Assembly (NCBI GenBank): GCA_024280885.1
Contig: JAJRPF010000039.1
Coordinates: forward strand, 1 to 64,000
Source of the DNA: Planctomycetota bacterium
GTDB lineage: Bacteria; Planctomycetota; JAJSAM01; JAJVHW01
Direction: 5' to 3'
DNA: 64,000 bases
Part shown: positions 8,433-19,676 of the stretch, piece by piece
Layout of the letters: each line of letters begins with the position of its first letter
Numbering within the stretch: the first letter of the stretch is position 1
Notes under the pieces: generated by a model
What the model saw: only the letters and a program-made list of their open reading frames with translations
The model's database searches: none
Told to the model about the DNA's origin: nothing
Position numbers and translations under genes: made by a program

Positions 8433-11144
8433 TCAGGCCTTCTTGGCTGTCTTCTTCGCCGTCTTCTTGGCCGACTTCTTCGTGGTCTTCTTCGACGCCT
8501 TCTTGGTCGTCTTCTTCGCTGTCTTCTTGCGGCGCTTGCTCGGGCCACGCGCCTTCGCCTTGGCGATCAGGTCGATGGCCTCATCCAGCGTCAACGCCAT
8601 CGGATCCGCGTAGTCGCGCGGCAGAGAGCCGTTGTGCGTGCCATCGGTCACGTAGGGGCCGTAGCGCCCCTTCAGCAGTTTGATGTCGGCTCCACCGAGC
8701 AACTCGACGTTCTCGAAGACCTTGATCGGCTCCGCTGTCGCACGCGCGCCGCGACCGCGCTTCTCCTGAGCCAGTAGAGCCAGCGCACGCTCAAGTCCGA
8801 CCGTCATCACGTCGTCGGTGGCCTCGAGGCTGCGGAAGTCGCTGCCGCGCTTGATATACGGGCCGTAGCGACCGATCCCGGCCTCGATCAGCTTGCCCTC
8901 GGCGTCGTTGCCGAGTGGGCGCGGGAGTTCGAGGAGCTTCAGCGCCATCTCGAACGAGACGTCCGCCGGCTGCATGTCCTTCAGCAGAGAGACCATCTTG
9001 GGCTTCTCGGCGCCCTTCTCCTTGCTGCCCTTGCCCAGTTGCACGTACGGCCCGTAGCGGCCTGACTTCACGAAGACAGGCTTCCCCGACTCGGGATCCA
9101 TGCCGATCGGCTCGGCGGCCTTCTTGGCCGCATCGATCATCTCGCTCGCGCGAACCACCGAGAGCTCGTCCGGGCAGGTCTCGGAGGGCACGTTGCCGTT
9201 GTCCTCGCCACGCTGCAGGTAGGGACCAAAGCGGCCGACACGAACGACCACCTCGCGCCCATCGCCGTCCTCGCCGAGCGGGATCGTGCAGACCGTCCGA
9301 GGATCGATGTGCTCCATGCTCTTGTCGAGCATCGGGCGCAGCCCCGGGGTGGCGTCGCCGTAGTAGAACTCCTTGAGGTACGGCAGCGACTCGCGCTCGC
9401 CGCGGGCGATGGAGTCGAGGCGATCTTCCATCCGGGCCGTGAACGCATAGTCCACGAGTTCCGGCAGGTGGTCGCTCATGAGTCGGACGACCGCGAACGC
9501 CGTGAACGTGGGGACGAGCGCGTTGCCCTTCCGGAACGAATACGACTGGCTCAGGATCTTCTCGATGATCGACGCGTACGTCGAGGGGCGGCCGATGCCC
9601 GACTCCTCGAGCGTCTTGACCAGCGTGGCCTCGGTGAGCCGCGCCGGCGGCAGCGTGACGTGCGACTCGGCCTCGATGCTGCGGAGATCGAGCACGTCCC
9701 CCACCGCGACCGGCGGCAGGATGACGTCCTTGTCGGCGAGCGCCGCGCCCGGGTCGTCGCTGCCCTCGACGTACGCCCGCAGGAAGCCAGGGAAGTCGAT
9801 GACCTTGCCGCTCGCCCGGAAGACAACCTTGCGCCCCACCGGCGTCTCCGCCCCGGTCACCGTCCCGGCGATGTCGATGACCATCCGCCGACCGCGCGCA
9901 TCCGCCATCTGACAGGCGAGCGTGCGCTTCCAGATCAGCTCGTAGGCGCGAGCCTCGTCCGGGCCGAGCTTCTGCGCGACCTCCGCGACGGTCCGCACGC
10001 GATCGCCCGCAGGCCGGATCGCCTCGTGGGCCTCCTGGGCGTTCTTCACCTTGCTCTTGAACGTGCGCGGCTGCGGCGAGAGGTAACTCTCGCCGTAGGC
10101 ATCCACGACCGCCTTGCGCGCCAGGGCGATCGCCTCGGACGATAGATTGACGGAGTCGGTTCGCATGTACGTGATGAAGCCGCTCTCGTAGAGCCGCTGC
10201 GCTGCACGCATGGTGCGGCGCGCATCGAAGCGCAGCTTGCGGTTGCACTCCTGCTGCAGCGTCGAGGTGGTAAAGGGCGCGGCCGGTTTGCGTGCGTAGG
10301 GCTTCTCCTCGGCCTTCACGACCGAGAACGACGTGGCGCCGCACTGGCTGCGGAGCGACGCAGCGGCGGCGGCGTCGAGCAACTCGACGCCCTCGCGCTT
10401 CAGCTTGCCGCTGTCAGGGTCGAAGTCACGTCCCTGTGCGACGGGGCGACCGTCGATCGTCCGGAGTGCGGCCTTGAATTCGCGGTCCTTGGCAGCACCG
10501 GCCTCCTGCGCGCCGAAGAGACCGGTCAGATCCCAGTATTCGGCCTCGGTGAAGCGCATCCGGGCCCGTTCGCGCTCGACGAGCATCTTGATGGCGACGC
10601 TCTGCACGCGCCCCGCCGAGAGGCGCGGCGCGATCTTGCGCCAGAGCATCTGCGAGACCTCGAAGCCGTAGAGGCGATCGATGATGCGGCGCGCCTCCTG
10701 CGCCTCGACCATGTCCGCGTCAATGTCGCGGGTGTCCTCGAGCGCGGCGGCGATCGCCGTCCGCGTGATCTCGTGGAAGACCATCCGCTTGACGGGGATC
10801 TTGGGCTTCAGAAGCTCCAGCAGATGCCACGAGATGGCCTCGCCCTCGCGGTCTTCATCGGTCGCGAGATAGAGGATCTCACAACCCTTCATGAGCTTCT
10901 TGAGCTCGGTGATCTTCGCCTTCTTGTCTGCCTGCACGATGTAGATCGGCTGGAACTTATCCTCGACGTTCACGCCGAGATGCGCCCACTTCTCAGCCTT
11001 GTAGATGGCCGGAACATCGGACTTCTTGGTCGGGAGATCGCGCACGTGGCCGACGCTCGACTCGACGATGAAGTCATCTCCGAGAAAACGACGCAGGGTC
11101 TTCGCCTTGGTGGGCGACTCGACAATGACGAGGTACTTCGGCAT
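8433..11144 (-). CDS. topA: DNA topoisomerase I with Lys/Ala-rich C-terminal tail
   Basis: MPKYLVIVESPTKAKTLRRFLGDDFIVESSVGHVRDLP; GFITYMRTDSVNLS active-site motif; repeated GRYGPYVQ modules; tail KKTAKKTTKKASKKTTKKSAKKTAKKTAKKA. Confidence 0.96.
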   Translation of the reverse strand: MPKYLVIVESPTKAKTLRRFLGDDFIVESSVGHVRDLPTKKSDVPAIYKAEKWAHLGVNVEDKFQPIYIVQADKKAKITELKKLMKGCEILYLATDEDREGEAISWHLLELLKPKIPVKRMVFHEITRTAIAAALEDTRDIDADMVEAQEARRIIDRLYGFEVSQMLWRKIAPRLSAGRVQSVAIKMLVERERARMRFTEAEYWDLTGLFGAQEAGAAKDREFKAALRTIDGRPVAQGRDFDPDSGKLKREGVELLDAAAAASLRSQCGATSFSVVKAEEKPYARKPAAPFTTSTLQQECNRKLRFDARRTMRAAQRLYESGFITYMRTDSVNLSSEAIALARKAVVDAYGESYLSPQPRTFKSKVKNAQEAHEAIRPAGDRVRTVAEVAQKLGPDEARAYELIWKRTLACQMADARGRRMVIDIAGTVTGAETPVGRKVVFRASGKVIDFPGFLRAYVEGSDDPGAALADKDVILPPVAVGDVLDLRSIEAESHVTLPPARLTEATLVKTLEESGIGRPSTYASIIEKILSQSYSFRKGNALVPTFTAFAVVRLMSDHLPELVDYAFTARMEDRLDSIARGERESLPYLKEFYYGDATPGLRPMLDKSMEHIDPRTVCTIPLGEDGDGREVVVRVGRFGPYLQRGEDNGNVPSETCPDELSVVRASEMIDAAKKAAEPIGMDPESGKPVFVKSGRYGPYVQLGKGSKEKGAEKPKMVSLLKDMQPADVSFEMALKLLELPRPLGNDAEGKLIEAGIGRYGPYIKRGSDFRSLEATDDVMTVGLERALALLAQEKRGRGARATAEPIKVFENVELLGGADIKLLKGRYGPYVTDGTHNGSLPRDYADPMALTLDEAIDLIAKAKARGPSKRRKKTAKKTTKKASKKTTKKSAKKTAKKTAKKA

Positions 11145-11412
11145 GGGCTCTTTTCGCTCTCGTTGGTGCGGTATTGGGCGGGGCGCCTGGAAACGCGCCT
11201 TCACTCCGCTCGCCCCGAGAATGGAAGCGGGACGTGCCCCTATTCTCGGTCCGTGCGGGCCAAAGGGTTAACCGACGGATCGACAGTGCCCGGTCGTTTT
11301 CTCCACCCGATTCCAGAAGGATCATCTTGCCCGCACCCTTCCACACGGGTCCTCGCGACGTGCTGGTAGCATGCGCACCGCCCCCAGAACCGACCTGGAT
11401 CGGAGACGTGAC

Positions 11413-11640
11413 ATGACCATCGAGAAGGACCTGCTGGAGATCCTCGCGTGCCCGGAGAGCCACGCGCGCTTGGTCTCGTTCGATGACACCGCGGGAAGCT
11501 GGCTCGTCTCCACCGATGCCGCCACGCGACGGCGCTACCGGATCAGCGACGACGGTATTCCGATCATGCTCGTGGACGAGAGCGAGGTCCTCGCCGAGGA
11601 CACGTGGCGCTCGATCATGAGTTCCTGCGGCGTCGAGTAG
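11413..11640 (+). CDS. Trm112-family small protein
   Basis: MTIEKDLLEILACPESHARLVSFDDTAGSWLVSTDAATRRRYRISDDGIPIMLVDESEVL: Trm112/YcaR-like pattern. Confidence 0.75.
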   Translation: MTIEKDLLEILACPESHARLVSFDDTAGSWLVSTDAATRRRYRISDDGIPIMLVDESEVLAEDTWRSIMSSCGVE

Positions 11641-11717
11641 CAAGCCGGGCGGCAACCAAGAGGGCGCGGCAACGCGGGCTGGCAACGAAGAGGCCCGACA
11701 ACGAAGAGGACCCCACG

Positions 11718-12395
11718 ATGCAGGCCTACAAGCGCGAGTTCATCGAGTTCATGCTAGAGAGCGGCGTGCTGCTCTTCGGCGATTTCACGACCAAGAGCGG
11801 CCGCAAGACGCCGTATTTCGTCAATACCGGCCTCTACCGCACAGGCGCTCAGCTCGCGCAACTCGGGCGCTTCTACGCAGCGGCGGCCACCGAGCACTTC
11901 GGTGACTCGTTCGATGTCATGTTCGGCCCCGCCTACAAGGGGATCCCGCTCGTGGCGACCACATCGATCGCGCTGGCCGCCGAGGGGCGCGACGTGGCGT
12001 GGTGCTTCGACCGGAAAGAGGCGAAGACCCACGGCGAAGGCGGCAGCCTCGTCGGGCACAAGCTGGCCGACGGAGATCGCGTTCTCATCGTCGAGGACGT
12101 GACGACCGCGGGCACGTCGATCCGCGAGACGGTCCCGAAGATGCGCGCGGCCGCCGATATCCGCCTGGCCGGCCTGCTCGTCTCGTGCGATCGGCGCGAA
12201 CGCGGCACGGGTGACCGCGCCGGTCTCGACCAGATCGCCGATGAGTTCGACATGCCGACGCATGCCATCGTCACGATCCACGAGGTCATCGAACACCTGC
12301 ACGGTCGCGAGATCAACGGCAGTGTCGTCCTCGACGACGAGATGAAGGCCTGCATGGAGGCCTATCTGGCCGAATACGGCCCGCGCGCCGCCTGA
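11718..12395 (+). CDS. pyrE: Orotate phosphoribosyltransferase
   Basis: MQAYKREFIEFMLESGVLLFGDFTTKSGRKTPYFVNTGLYRTG; DRVLIVEDVTTAGTSIRETV PRPP-binding motif. Confidence 0.93.
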   Translation: MQAYKREFIEFMLESGVLLFGDFTTKSGRKTPYFVNTGLYRTGAQLAQLGRFYAAAATEHFGDSFDVMFGPAYKGIPLVATTSIALAAEGRDVAWCFDRKEAKTHGEGGSLVGHKLADGDRVLIVEDVTTAGTSIRETVPKMRAAADIRLAGLLVSCDRRERGTGDRAGLDQIADEFDMPTHAIVTIHEVIEHLHGREINGSVVLDDEMKACMEAYLAEYGPRAA

Positions 12396-12450
12396 AGCGC
12401 TGCCCCAGAAACGCCGGTGCCGGAAGTGCGGTTTCCAGTACGTGCCGCGC

Positions 12451-14682
12451 TCAGTACGTGAATGAAGCGTCACTCGCAACGGCCGGCAGCACGCGCATTG
12501 CCTCGTAGTACTTGCCCACCCAGAGCGAGACGTCGAGGTTGCCCTCGGCGTCGATGCCCGTGTGGTCGCCGACGGCGCGGATGCTGAATTTCCCCGTCCG
12601 CACGTCGAGTGTGAACTTCTTGATCGCCCCCGCGGGGCCGTACGTCACGCGCGTCCCCTGCACGTCGATCGGACCGTCGCGCCAGAGCCCCGCCGCGTCG
12701 CCGACACGCACCTCGACGATGCTCGGAATACCGGGCAGGTTGGATTGCAGAAAGCGCCCACGGACGTCGGTGCGGCGGCCGCCTAGATGGGATCGGCTCT
12801 TGACGCGTTCGATGCGCAGCGCGCCACCACGCGGCGCGGTGCGACGCCCGGAAAAGCGTCCCTTCGAGAGTCGCACGTCCTCGGAGACGAGCAGATCGCC
12901 AAGGGCGAGTTCGAGTCGCACATCGCGCGGCAACTCGGGCAGATCCACGTCACGCAGATCCAGGGTGATCCGGGCGCGTGACGTTCCGCGCCGGGTCGGC
13001 ACGAAGGTCACGTTCGTGGACCCGGTGAGCGCCACCGACGTCGCTCCCACGGGGCCTGCAAACGCAACGCGCATGCGCTCCGTATACGGGGCCTCGGTCT
13101 CGCGCACGATGAGCGACAAACGCTCCGCATCGGCCTCGACCAGCCGCACGCCCACGTCGATGTCGGCCTTCAGCGTCAATCGATCCCCGAGCGGCTTGCG
13201 CGAGTCCTTGAGCTTCAGTTTGGACACGAAGAGGTGCGGAGCGCGCGCGTGTAGGGGCCCCTCGAAGCGCGGACGGAGGCGCAAGCGCCACGCCTCGACC
13301 GTCGCGGGCACGCCCGCCGCATCCTCGACGTGGAGTCGCCAGACGCCCTCGTAGGGCCGATCCACGAACCGCGCGAGCGGCTCTCGCGCCCGTAGAGTGC
13401 GATCGAACGAACCGACGAGATCCGCGCCGCCGGCGCCGCCCTCCCAGAGCGTCACGAGCGTGCCGTCCGGCGCCTCCAAGGCGACGCGGAGCCGACTGCG
13501 GTCGGCATGCCGCACCGTGAGATCCAGATCCAGATCGCCGATCGTCGGACGTGCGGGATCGATCGCCGGCACGGCGACGTCGAAGGTCGTCGCGGTCTGC
13601 GCCACGGCAACGCCGGTCGCACCGTCGAAGCCCACCTCGGGCGGTGGTGCGCTCCGGGGCGGCAGCACGAAGTCTGCTTTCACATTCTCTGGACGGCCGA
13701 AAGCGAGCGTGTCGCCGGTGGTCGTCCGGTTGCCGAAGATCGCGGACGCCTTCCCGGGCACGCCGCGCGCGGTGATCGTCACGGGCCCCGTGGAACCGCT
13801 CAACGGGATCGCGTAGCCGCCTGACGTGGACGTGATGGCGAAGAAATCGGAGCGATCCACGTCGACACGAACGCCAGCGAGGCCCTCGCCCGTGTCGTAT
13901 CGGCCGTTGCGGTCGCGATCCTCGTAGCAGACGCCCGTCACGAAGCGTGTGTTCGCAGCTGTCGAGGCCCCCAGACTGACCGTCACGATCTTCGGTCCGA
14001 GCCCGCCCGGCGGCGGGTTGTTGCGCACCACGATCCCCACGCCGATCTCCACCATCTGCAAGAACGGCAGATCGCTCGGATTGATGATCGCCTCGCGGTT
14101 GAGTAGCGTCGTCCGTCCCGTCGCGGGATCGCGCGTGAGGCTCCAATCGATCGTCCACGAGGCATGCGCGAAGAGGACGTCCGGGGCAAAACCCTGCAGT
14201 AGCTGGGCAATCCAGAACGGCTGATAGCCCTGCTGCCGGGCGCGCGAGAGCAAGCCGGGCGCCGTGGGGAAGCTCTGCGCGACAGCATCCTGTGTGCGCA
14301 TGATCACGCTCCACTGGCGTGAGGCAGCGGCCAGGTCGCGGTTGAAAGCGAGTGCCGGACGCGGGGCGTACGACTTCCAGAGGTCGCGGTTCTCCGCGCG
14401 CTTCCAATGCAGTGGATCGTTGGCCTCGAACGCGGACGTAGTGGTCGCGATCGCAGCCGCCCCGTAGTCAGCGAAGAGACGTTCGCCCTCGCCCGCGGGG
14501 TCGAGGCGCGCTCGATTGATCAACTCGACGAGGTATTGGATCTCCCCGCTCGGGTCGCCATGGACATACTCCGTCTTCTGCTCCTGCGCGATGGCAACCG
14601 CGAGCGGCCGCGGGCTCCCCACGCCGATGCCAAGGGCCAGCGTGGCGAGCGCCACGCGCGCGAACAAGTCTCGTCGTTGCAT
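12451..14682 (-). CDS. Secreted multidomain protein: CAP-like N-terminus, SdrD/Cna-B-like segment, P-domain-like segment
   Basis: Signal-peptide-like N-terminus; EIQYLVELINRARLDPAGEGERL (CAP-like); GVCYEDRDRNGRYDTGEGLAGVRVDVD (SdrD/Cna-B-like); LDLDLTVRHADRSRLRVALEAPDGTLVTLWEG...YEGVWRLHVEDAAG (proprotein convertase P-domain-like). Confidence 0.65.
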   Translation of the reverse strand: MQRRDLFARVALATLALGIGVGSPRPLAVAIAQEQKTEYVHGDPSGEIQYLVELINRARLDPAGEGERLFADYGAAAIATTTSAFEANDPLHWKRAENRDLWKSYAPRPALAFNRDLAAASRQWSVIMRTQDAVAQSFPTAPGLLSRARQQGYQPFWIAQLLQGFAPDVLFAHASWTIDWSLTRDPATGRTTLLNREAIINPSDLPFLQMVEIGVGIVVRNNPPPGGLGPKIVTVSLGASTAANTRFVTGVCYEDRDRNGRYDTGEGLAGVRVDVDRSDFFAITSTSGGYAIPLSGSTGPVTITARGVPGKASAIFGNRTTTGDTLAFGRPENVKADFVLPPRSAPPPEVGFDGATGVAVAQTATTFDVAVPAIDPARPTIGDLDLDLTVRHADRSRLRVALEAPDGTLVTLWEGGAGGADLVGSFDRTLRAREPLARFVDRPYEGVWRLHVEDAAGVPATVEAWRLRLRPRFEGPLHARAPHLFVSKLKLKDSRKPLGDRLTLKADIDVGVRLVEADAERLSLIVRETEAPYTERMRVAFAGPVGATSVALTGSTNVTFVPTRRGTSRARITLDLRDVDLPELPRDVRLELALGDLLVSEDVRLSKGRFSGRRTAPRGGALRIERVKSRSHLGGRRTDVRGRFLQSNLPGIPSIVEVRVGDAAGLWRDGPIDVQGTRVTYGPAGAIKKFTLDVRTGKFSIRAVGDHTGIDAEGNLDVSLWVGKYYEAMRVLPAVASDASFTY

Positions 14683-14824
14683 CGGTCGGTCGTCTCCAGG
14701 TCGGGCCCCGGGGCCAGTCTATCCCGGACTGCACGCGGCGGGAGCGCGGGCATGCGGTAGCCTCCCGACGTCGTCTGCCCGGGCCGCGACGCGGCGTCCT
14801 TGACCGACGGTAGGAGAACACGGA

Positions 14825-15796
<972 letters not shown>

Positions 15797-15869
15797 GTCG
15801 GGGTTCCGCCCGACGGCCGTCTCAGATTACCCTCGCCGAAAGCCCTGGCGGCGCTGGGGTCGGTCGCCG

Positions 15870-17105
15870 CTACTTCGACAGCACGAAATCCTGCGGCCCC
15901 GCGCCCGCCTCGACTGTGAGGACTTCTGGTGCGGCCCCCGGGTGATCGCGGCGCATGACCCAGATCCCGAACGGTAGTTCGAAACGGGCCACTCCGCGCT
16001 CGACCACGCCAAGCCAGAAGACGGTCTTCCCGCCCTCTGCGCGGATGACAATGCCGTCAGCAGGTCCGGTCACCAGGACGGTCCGGCGGTCGGTGCCGGG
16101 ACGATCGGGAAGTGGCGCGTCCGGCTTGTCGGACACGAGATCCGCGACGCCCTCGCCCCCCTCAGGCACGGTCGCCTCCACCCACGGTTCACGGCCACGC
16201 GTCCGGACCAGCTTCACGCGCCAGCGCCCCGCCCGGAGCCCATCGATCCGGTAACGCCCGGCGGCGTCGCTCCACGTGAAGGCCGAGAAGCGGTCGCCGA
16301 GTTCGCCGCGCAGATCGACGATGAGCATCCCCGAGAGTGGTGCGTTCTCTTCGTCGTGAGCACGGCCACGCAGGGAGCCGCGACTGTTGCCGGTGCTACG
16401 CCGGAGACGCCACGTCGACGGAGCACCGGCGTACGCGCGACGCACCGATCGGTAGCCCGCCGCACGGACCGCGATCTGGGTCACTTCATCGCGCCGCTGT
16501 GTCACGCGCACGCGGTACGAGCCATCCTCGCCGACCACAACGCTCGTCCAGCGCCGCCCAAACCCGTCGGCGGGAACGAGCAGGCTGATGACCTCGGCGC
16601 CCGGAATCGACTCGCCGGTGATCGCATCGACGACACGCCCGACGTGGCTCGTCGCCCCGGTGCCGACCCGCCCCCCAGCACTCCCGCCAATCCCGAGAGT
16701 TCCGACCCTGCTCTTCAGTCCGGCGAGATCTGCGTCTGCGCGCATGCGCCGCAGAGTCTCGGCCTCGGCCCGATTGGTCGCACCCGCCTCCGGCGACGGC
16801 AAGAACTTGGCCCGACGGCCCACAAAGCGCGACGCCGAGATGAATGCGTCCGGCTGCGTCGGAACGTCCCCTCCGCCGGGCGCGGCGACACGGAGGTCAC
16901 GCTCCGTCGCTGGCTCGCGAGCGTCATCGCTCTCGCTGGCGGCTCCGGCAGCGATCCGATCCGAAGGTGCCGGGGGGCGATCGGGAGGACTCCGAGGCCG
17001 AGACTCGTGCAGCACGAAGACAGCGAGCAGCGCGCTGCCGAGGAGCCCGGTCAGACACGCTGGCAGCCACAACCAACGCCACTTGGATTGTCGCCCTCGC
17101 ACCAT
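15870..17105 (-). CDS. Membrane-anchored protein with carboxypeptidase-regulatory-like segments
   Basis: N-terminal TM (WLPACLTGLLGSALLAVFVLHE); VVDAITGESIPGAEVISLLVPADG...DGSYRVRVTQR and DEENAPLSGMLIVDLRG...DAAGRYRIDGLRAGRWRVKLV. Confidence 0.6.
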   Translation of the reverse strand: MVRGRQSKWRWLWLPACLTGLLGSALLAVFVLHESRPRSPPDRPPAPSDRIAAGAASESDDAREPATERDLRVAAPGGGDVPTQPDAFISASRFVGRRAKFLPSPEAGATNRAEAETLRRMRADADLAGLKSRVGTLGIGGSAGGRVGTGATSHVGRVVDAITGESIPGAEVISLLVPADGFGRRWTSVVVGEDGSYRVRVTQRRDEVTQIAVRAAGYRSVRRAYAGAPSTWRLRRSTGNSRGSLRGRAHDEENAPLSGMLIVDLRGELGDRFSAFTWSDAAGRYRIDGLRAGRWRVKLVRTRGREPWVEATVPEGGEGVADLVSDKPDAPLPDRPGTDRRTVLVTGPADGIVIRAEGGKTVFWLGVVERGVARFELPFGIWVMRRDHPGAAPEVLTVEAGAGPQDFVLSK

Positions 17106-17145
17106 GTCGCCAGTCTACGCGATCCGCGATCGCCGTGCGACCGGT

Positions 17146-17919
17146 TCAACGGGCGGGTGTGACCTCGCCCATTCCGTCGATCACGCTCTCGACGGTCGGA
17201 TCGCCGGAGTAGATGATGTCGCCCATCCCCTCGACACGGGCGTCGAGGGTGTCCGTCACGTGCACGGTCGCATCGCCCATTCCCCGCACGTGCACGTTGC
17301 CCGTCTTCGCGATCAGGCCGGAAAGGCGTGCGTCGCCCATGCCTGTGATCGTGACGGTCAGTGCGTCGACGGTGCCGTCCGCGACGATGCTGCCAGTCCC
17401 GCCGACCTCGACGGTCAACACCGCTGCACGGACGCCGACAATCGTGATGTCGCCGAGCCCGGACGCTTGCACGTGGTCGATCGCAGGCATCACGACGGAT
17501 GCGTGGAGCGCAGTTTTTGCGTCGAACGAACCGCGCGTGGAGAAGACGAGCGTGCCGTCGCTCACGTCGGTGGAGATGAGCGGCAGGATGTTGTCGTCCG
17601 CCCGGAGCATCACAGACCAGTCGTCGCCGATCGTCACATCGACGTCGATCAGCCCGTCGGTCTCGATCCCCGTGAAGTCACGCAGCATGCGTTCTTGCAC
17701 CGTTGGGACGCCGGACCCCTCGACGCCGCCGCCAGCGAGTCGGATTTCGCTGATCGCGCGGTCGCCGAGGAAGGCCGCGCCGCCGCAGCAGACGAATGCC
17801 AGAGCCATGAGCGAAGCAGCCACGATGCCGGCGATCTTGAGCGCGCTCTTCCCGCTGTTCGACTGTCCCCCGCTCTCCGACTGTGACCCGCTCTCCGACT
17901 GTGAGTAGTCCCCGTCCAT
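17146..17919 (-). CDS. DUF2807/GIN-domain protein with TM segment and Ser/Gln/Gly-rich N-terminus
   Basis: Repetitive beta-helix-like pattern (GLGDITIVGVRAAVLTVEVGGTGSIVADG...GMGDARLSGL...GMGDATVHV...GMGDIIYSG); N-terminal QSESGSQSESGGQSNSG then hydrophobic segment. Confidence 0.7.
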   Translation of the reverse strand: MDGDYSQSESGSQSESGGQSNSGKSALKIAGIVAASLMALAFVCCGGAAFLGDRAISEIRLAGGGVEGSGVPTVQERMLRDFTGIETDGLIDVDVTIGDDWSVMLRADDNILPLISTDVSDGTLVFSTRGSFDAKTALHASVVMPAIDHVQASGLGDITIVGVRAAVLTVEVGGTGSIVADGTVDALTVTITGMGDARLSGLIAKTGNVHVRGMGDATVHVTDTLDARVEGMGDIIYSGDPTVESVIDGMGEVTPAR

Positions 17920-18038
17920 CGCACGCTCCTCTCGCCGGTCGTTCGTCTGGATCGACCCGCAGGCACGAGACGATCACGTCGCTTCAGGAAACCGCCGGAG
18001 GGCGTCGGCGGTTCGGGCTCCGCTCCGCCGTGGTGCGC

Positions 18039-19676
18039 TCAGGACCAAAACGGCTTCGCGCGCAGGAACGAACGCACGCTCGCTGCTATCCGCGGCTCCT
18101 CGATCGCGAGGGCATGCTGGTGCCACCCGAGAACGACACCGCACACATAGCGGAGATCATGCCCGCCCTCGCGCTCGGAGCGCGCGATCAGGTGCGCGAT
18201 GTATTCCTCGGCGACGGCCACGTCATTCAGATAGCCGAGCACATCCTGCAACCCCGCGAGGCGCGTCCCGTACGCCTTCGCAGCCTTCGCCGGGTAGAGC
18301 GTGCGGAAGAACTCGCACGCGTAGCGCAGCCGCTTCACGTCCTTGCGCAGTTCGTGCTTCTCGGCGATCGGCAGATCCATGTAGCGGCGGGCCCGGCCGA
18401 CGACCTTCTTGTGGCGCTGCGCGAGAAGCCGGCACGCGAGCTCGGGGACCGGGCGAAAGAGGAGCGCCGAGTCCTGGCTGAGCGGCTGCTTGCGAACGTC
18501 CTTGTTCGCGAGCCACGCGGAGAGATCGAGCACGAGAGCGGTGAACCGACGCGAGGCGACAGCAGCGCGCGCGGCCGCGCGACCGATCTTGCGTTCATCC
18601 GCGATCAGCGCCATCAATTGTGCAAACTCCTCGGCAGTCCCCATTCCCGCCGCACCCATGTGCGCGGCCACTGGCCCGATGATCTCCTCGGCCTGCACAT
18701 CCGCGTCGCGCGCGCCCCCGAGTTCGCCGGTCAGCCAGCGCACCTCGTCGTTGAGAGCGCTGCGCTGCACGTCCGGGATGACGCGCTTGAAGAGAGTGAG
18801 CGCCGAACGGAGCCGCCGCAGCCCCACGCGCATCTGGTGCACCCCCTCCGGATCGTCGTTGACCAGCACCGGCCGTTCGTTGGAGAGGACCTGATCCAGG
18901 CAGCCCTGGACAACCTGTGCGAGCGAAGTCTCGACGGATGCGCTCGGCTTGAGCGCCAGCCCCTTCGCCTTCACCGGCTGTGGGAGAAGCCCGTCCAGCA
19001 GGCGAAATCCGCGTGCAGCCTTCGTGTCCGTCGAGACGCGCACGGCCACCGTCTCGGCGATCGCGCGCGCGACTTCGAAGAGCTTCGCGGGATTGCCGGT
19101 CTTCAACTCCAGTTCCAATTCGCAGACGTGATCGACGGGACGCGTGGCGTCCACCGAGGTTTCTGCGGTGTTCGCGGCATGCGGGTCCCCCGCGGCATCG
19201 GTGACACCACCCTGGTCGTGCAGCCCCTCGACCGTGCCCAGATCGACGTCCATCACCGCGGTGGCGCCATCTCCCAGATCGAGGTCGCGCGACACCCGTG
19301 TCATCGTCGTGACGAACACCGGGCGCAGATCGGAGCCGATCAGCTTCTCGACCATGGCGCGCAAGTCGGCAGCGCCGATATCCGCCGTGGTCGGAACGTC
19401 CGTCTGCACGGGCCCCTCCCACTCGCGCCGGACGAGCACGCCGCCGAGCGTGGTCTGGCCCGCCTTCACGCAGAGGAGGCGGGTGCGCCCGACCCGGCGG
19501 ATACGGACGGCGACACCCGCGCTCCGGAGACGCTGATCCGGCGTGTCGAAATACGTACTGACCAGCTTCCGGCGCCGGGCTCGGCCACGCACGCGCGAGC
19601 GGACCGCCTCGAGACGCCCCAAGCGGCGCGCGTCAGCCTCGGAGAGGGTCAGTTTCAGCTCGATCTCGTGCGACAC
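18039..19676 (-). CDS. CYTH-CHAD domain protein (putative polyphosphate-related)
   Basis: MSHEIELKLTLSEADARRLGRLEAV...VSTYFDTPDQRLRSAGVAVRIRR (CYTH); VHQMRVGLRRLRSALTLFKRVIPD...KDVKRLRYACEFFRTLYPAKA (CHAD). Confidence 0.9.
   Translation of the reverse strand: MSHEIELKLTLSEADARRLGRLEAVRSRVRGRARRRKLVSTYFDTPDQRLRSAGVAVRIRRVGRTRLLCVKAGQTTLGGVLVRREWEGPVQTDVPTTADIGAADLRAMVEKLIGSDLRPVFVTTMTRVSRDLDLGDGATAVMDVDLGTVEGLHDQGGVTDAAGDPHAANTAETSVDATRPVDHVCELELELKTGNPAKLFEVARAIAETVAVRVSTDTKAARGFRLLDGLLPQPVKAKGLALKPSASVETSLAQVVQGCLDQVLSNERPVLVNDDPEGVHQMRVGLRRLRSALTLFKRVIPDVQRSALNDEVRWLTGELGGARDADVQAEEIIGPVAAHMGAAGMGTAEEFAQLMALIADERKIGRAAARAAVASRRFTALVLDLSAWLANKDVRKQPLSQDSALLFRPVPELACRLLAQRHKKVVGRARRYMDLPIAEKHELRKDVKRLRYACEFFRTLYPAKAAKAYGTRLAGLQDVLGYLNDVAVAEEYIAHLIARSEREGGHDLRYVCGVVLGWHQHALAIEEPRIAASVRSFLRAKPFWS

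Noticed and set aside
8433-8534. Periodic DNA repeat as CRISPR or minisatellite element
   Set aside because: It lies inside topA and encodes the Lys-rich tail; no spacer-repeat organisation.
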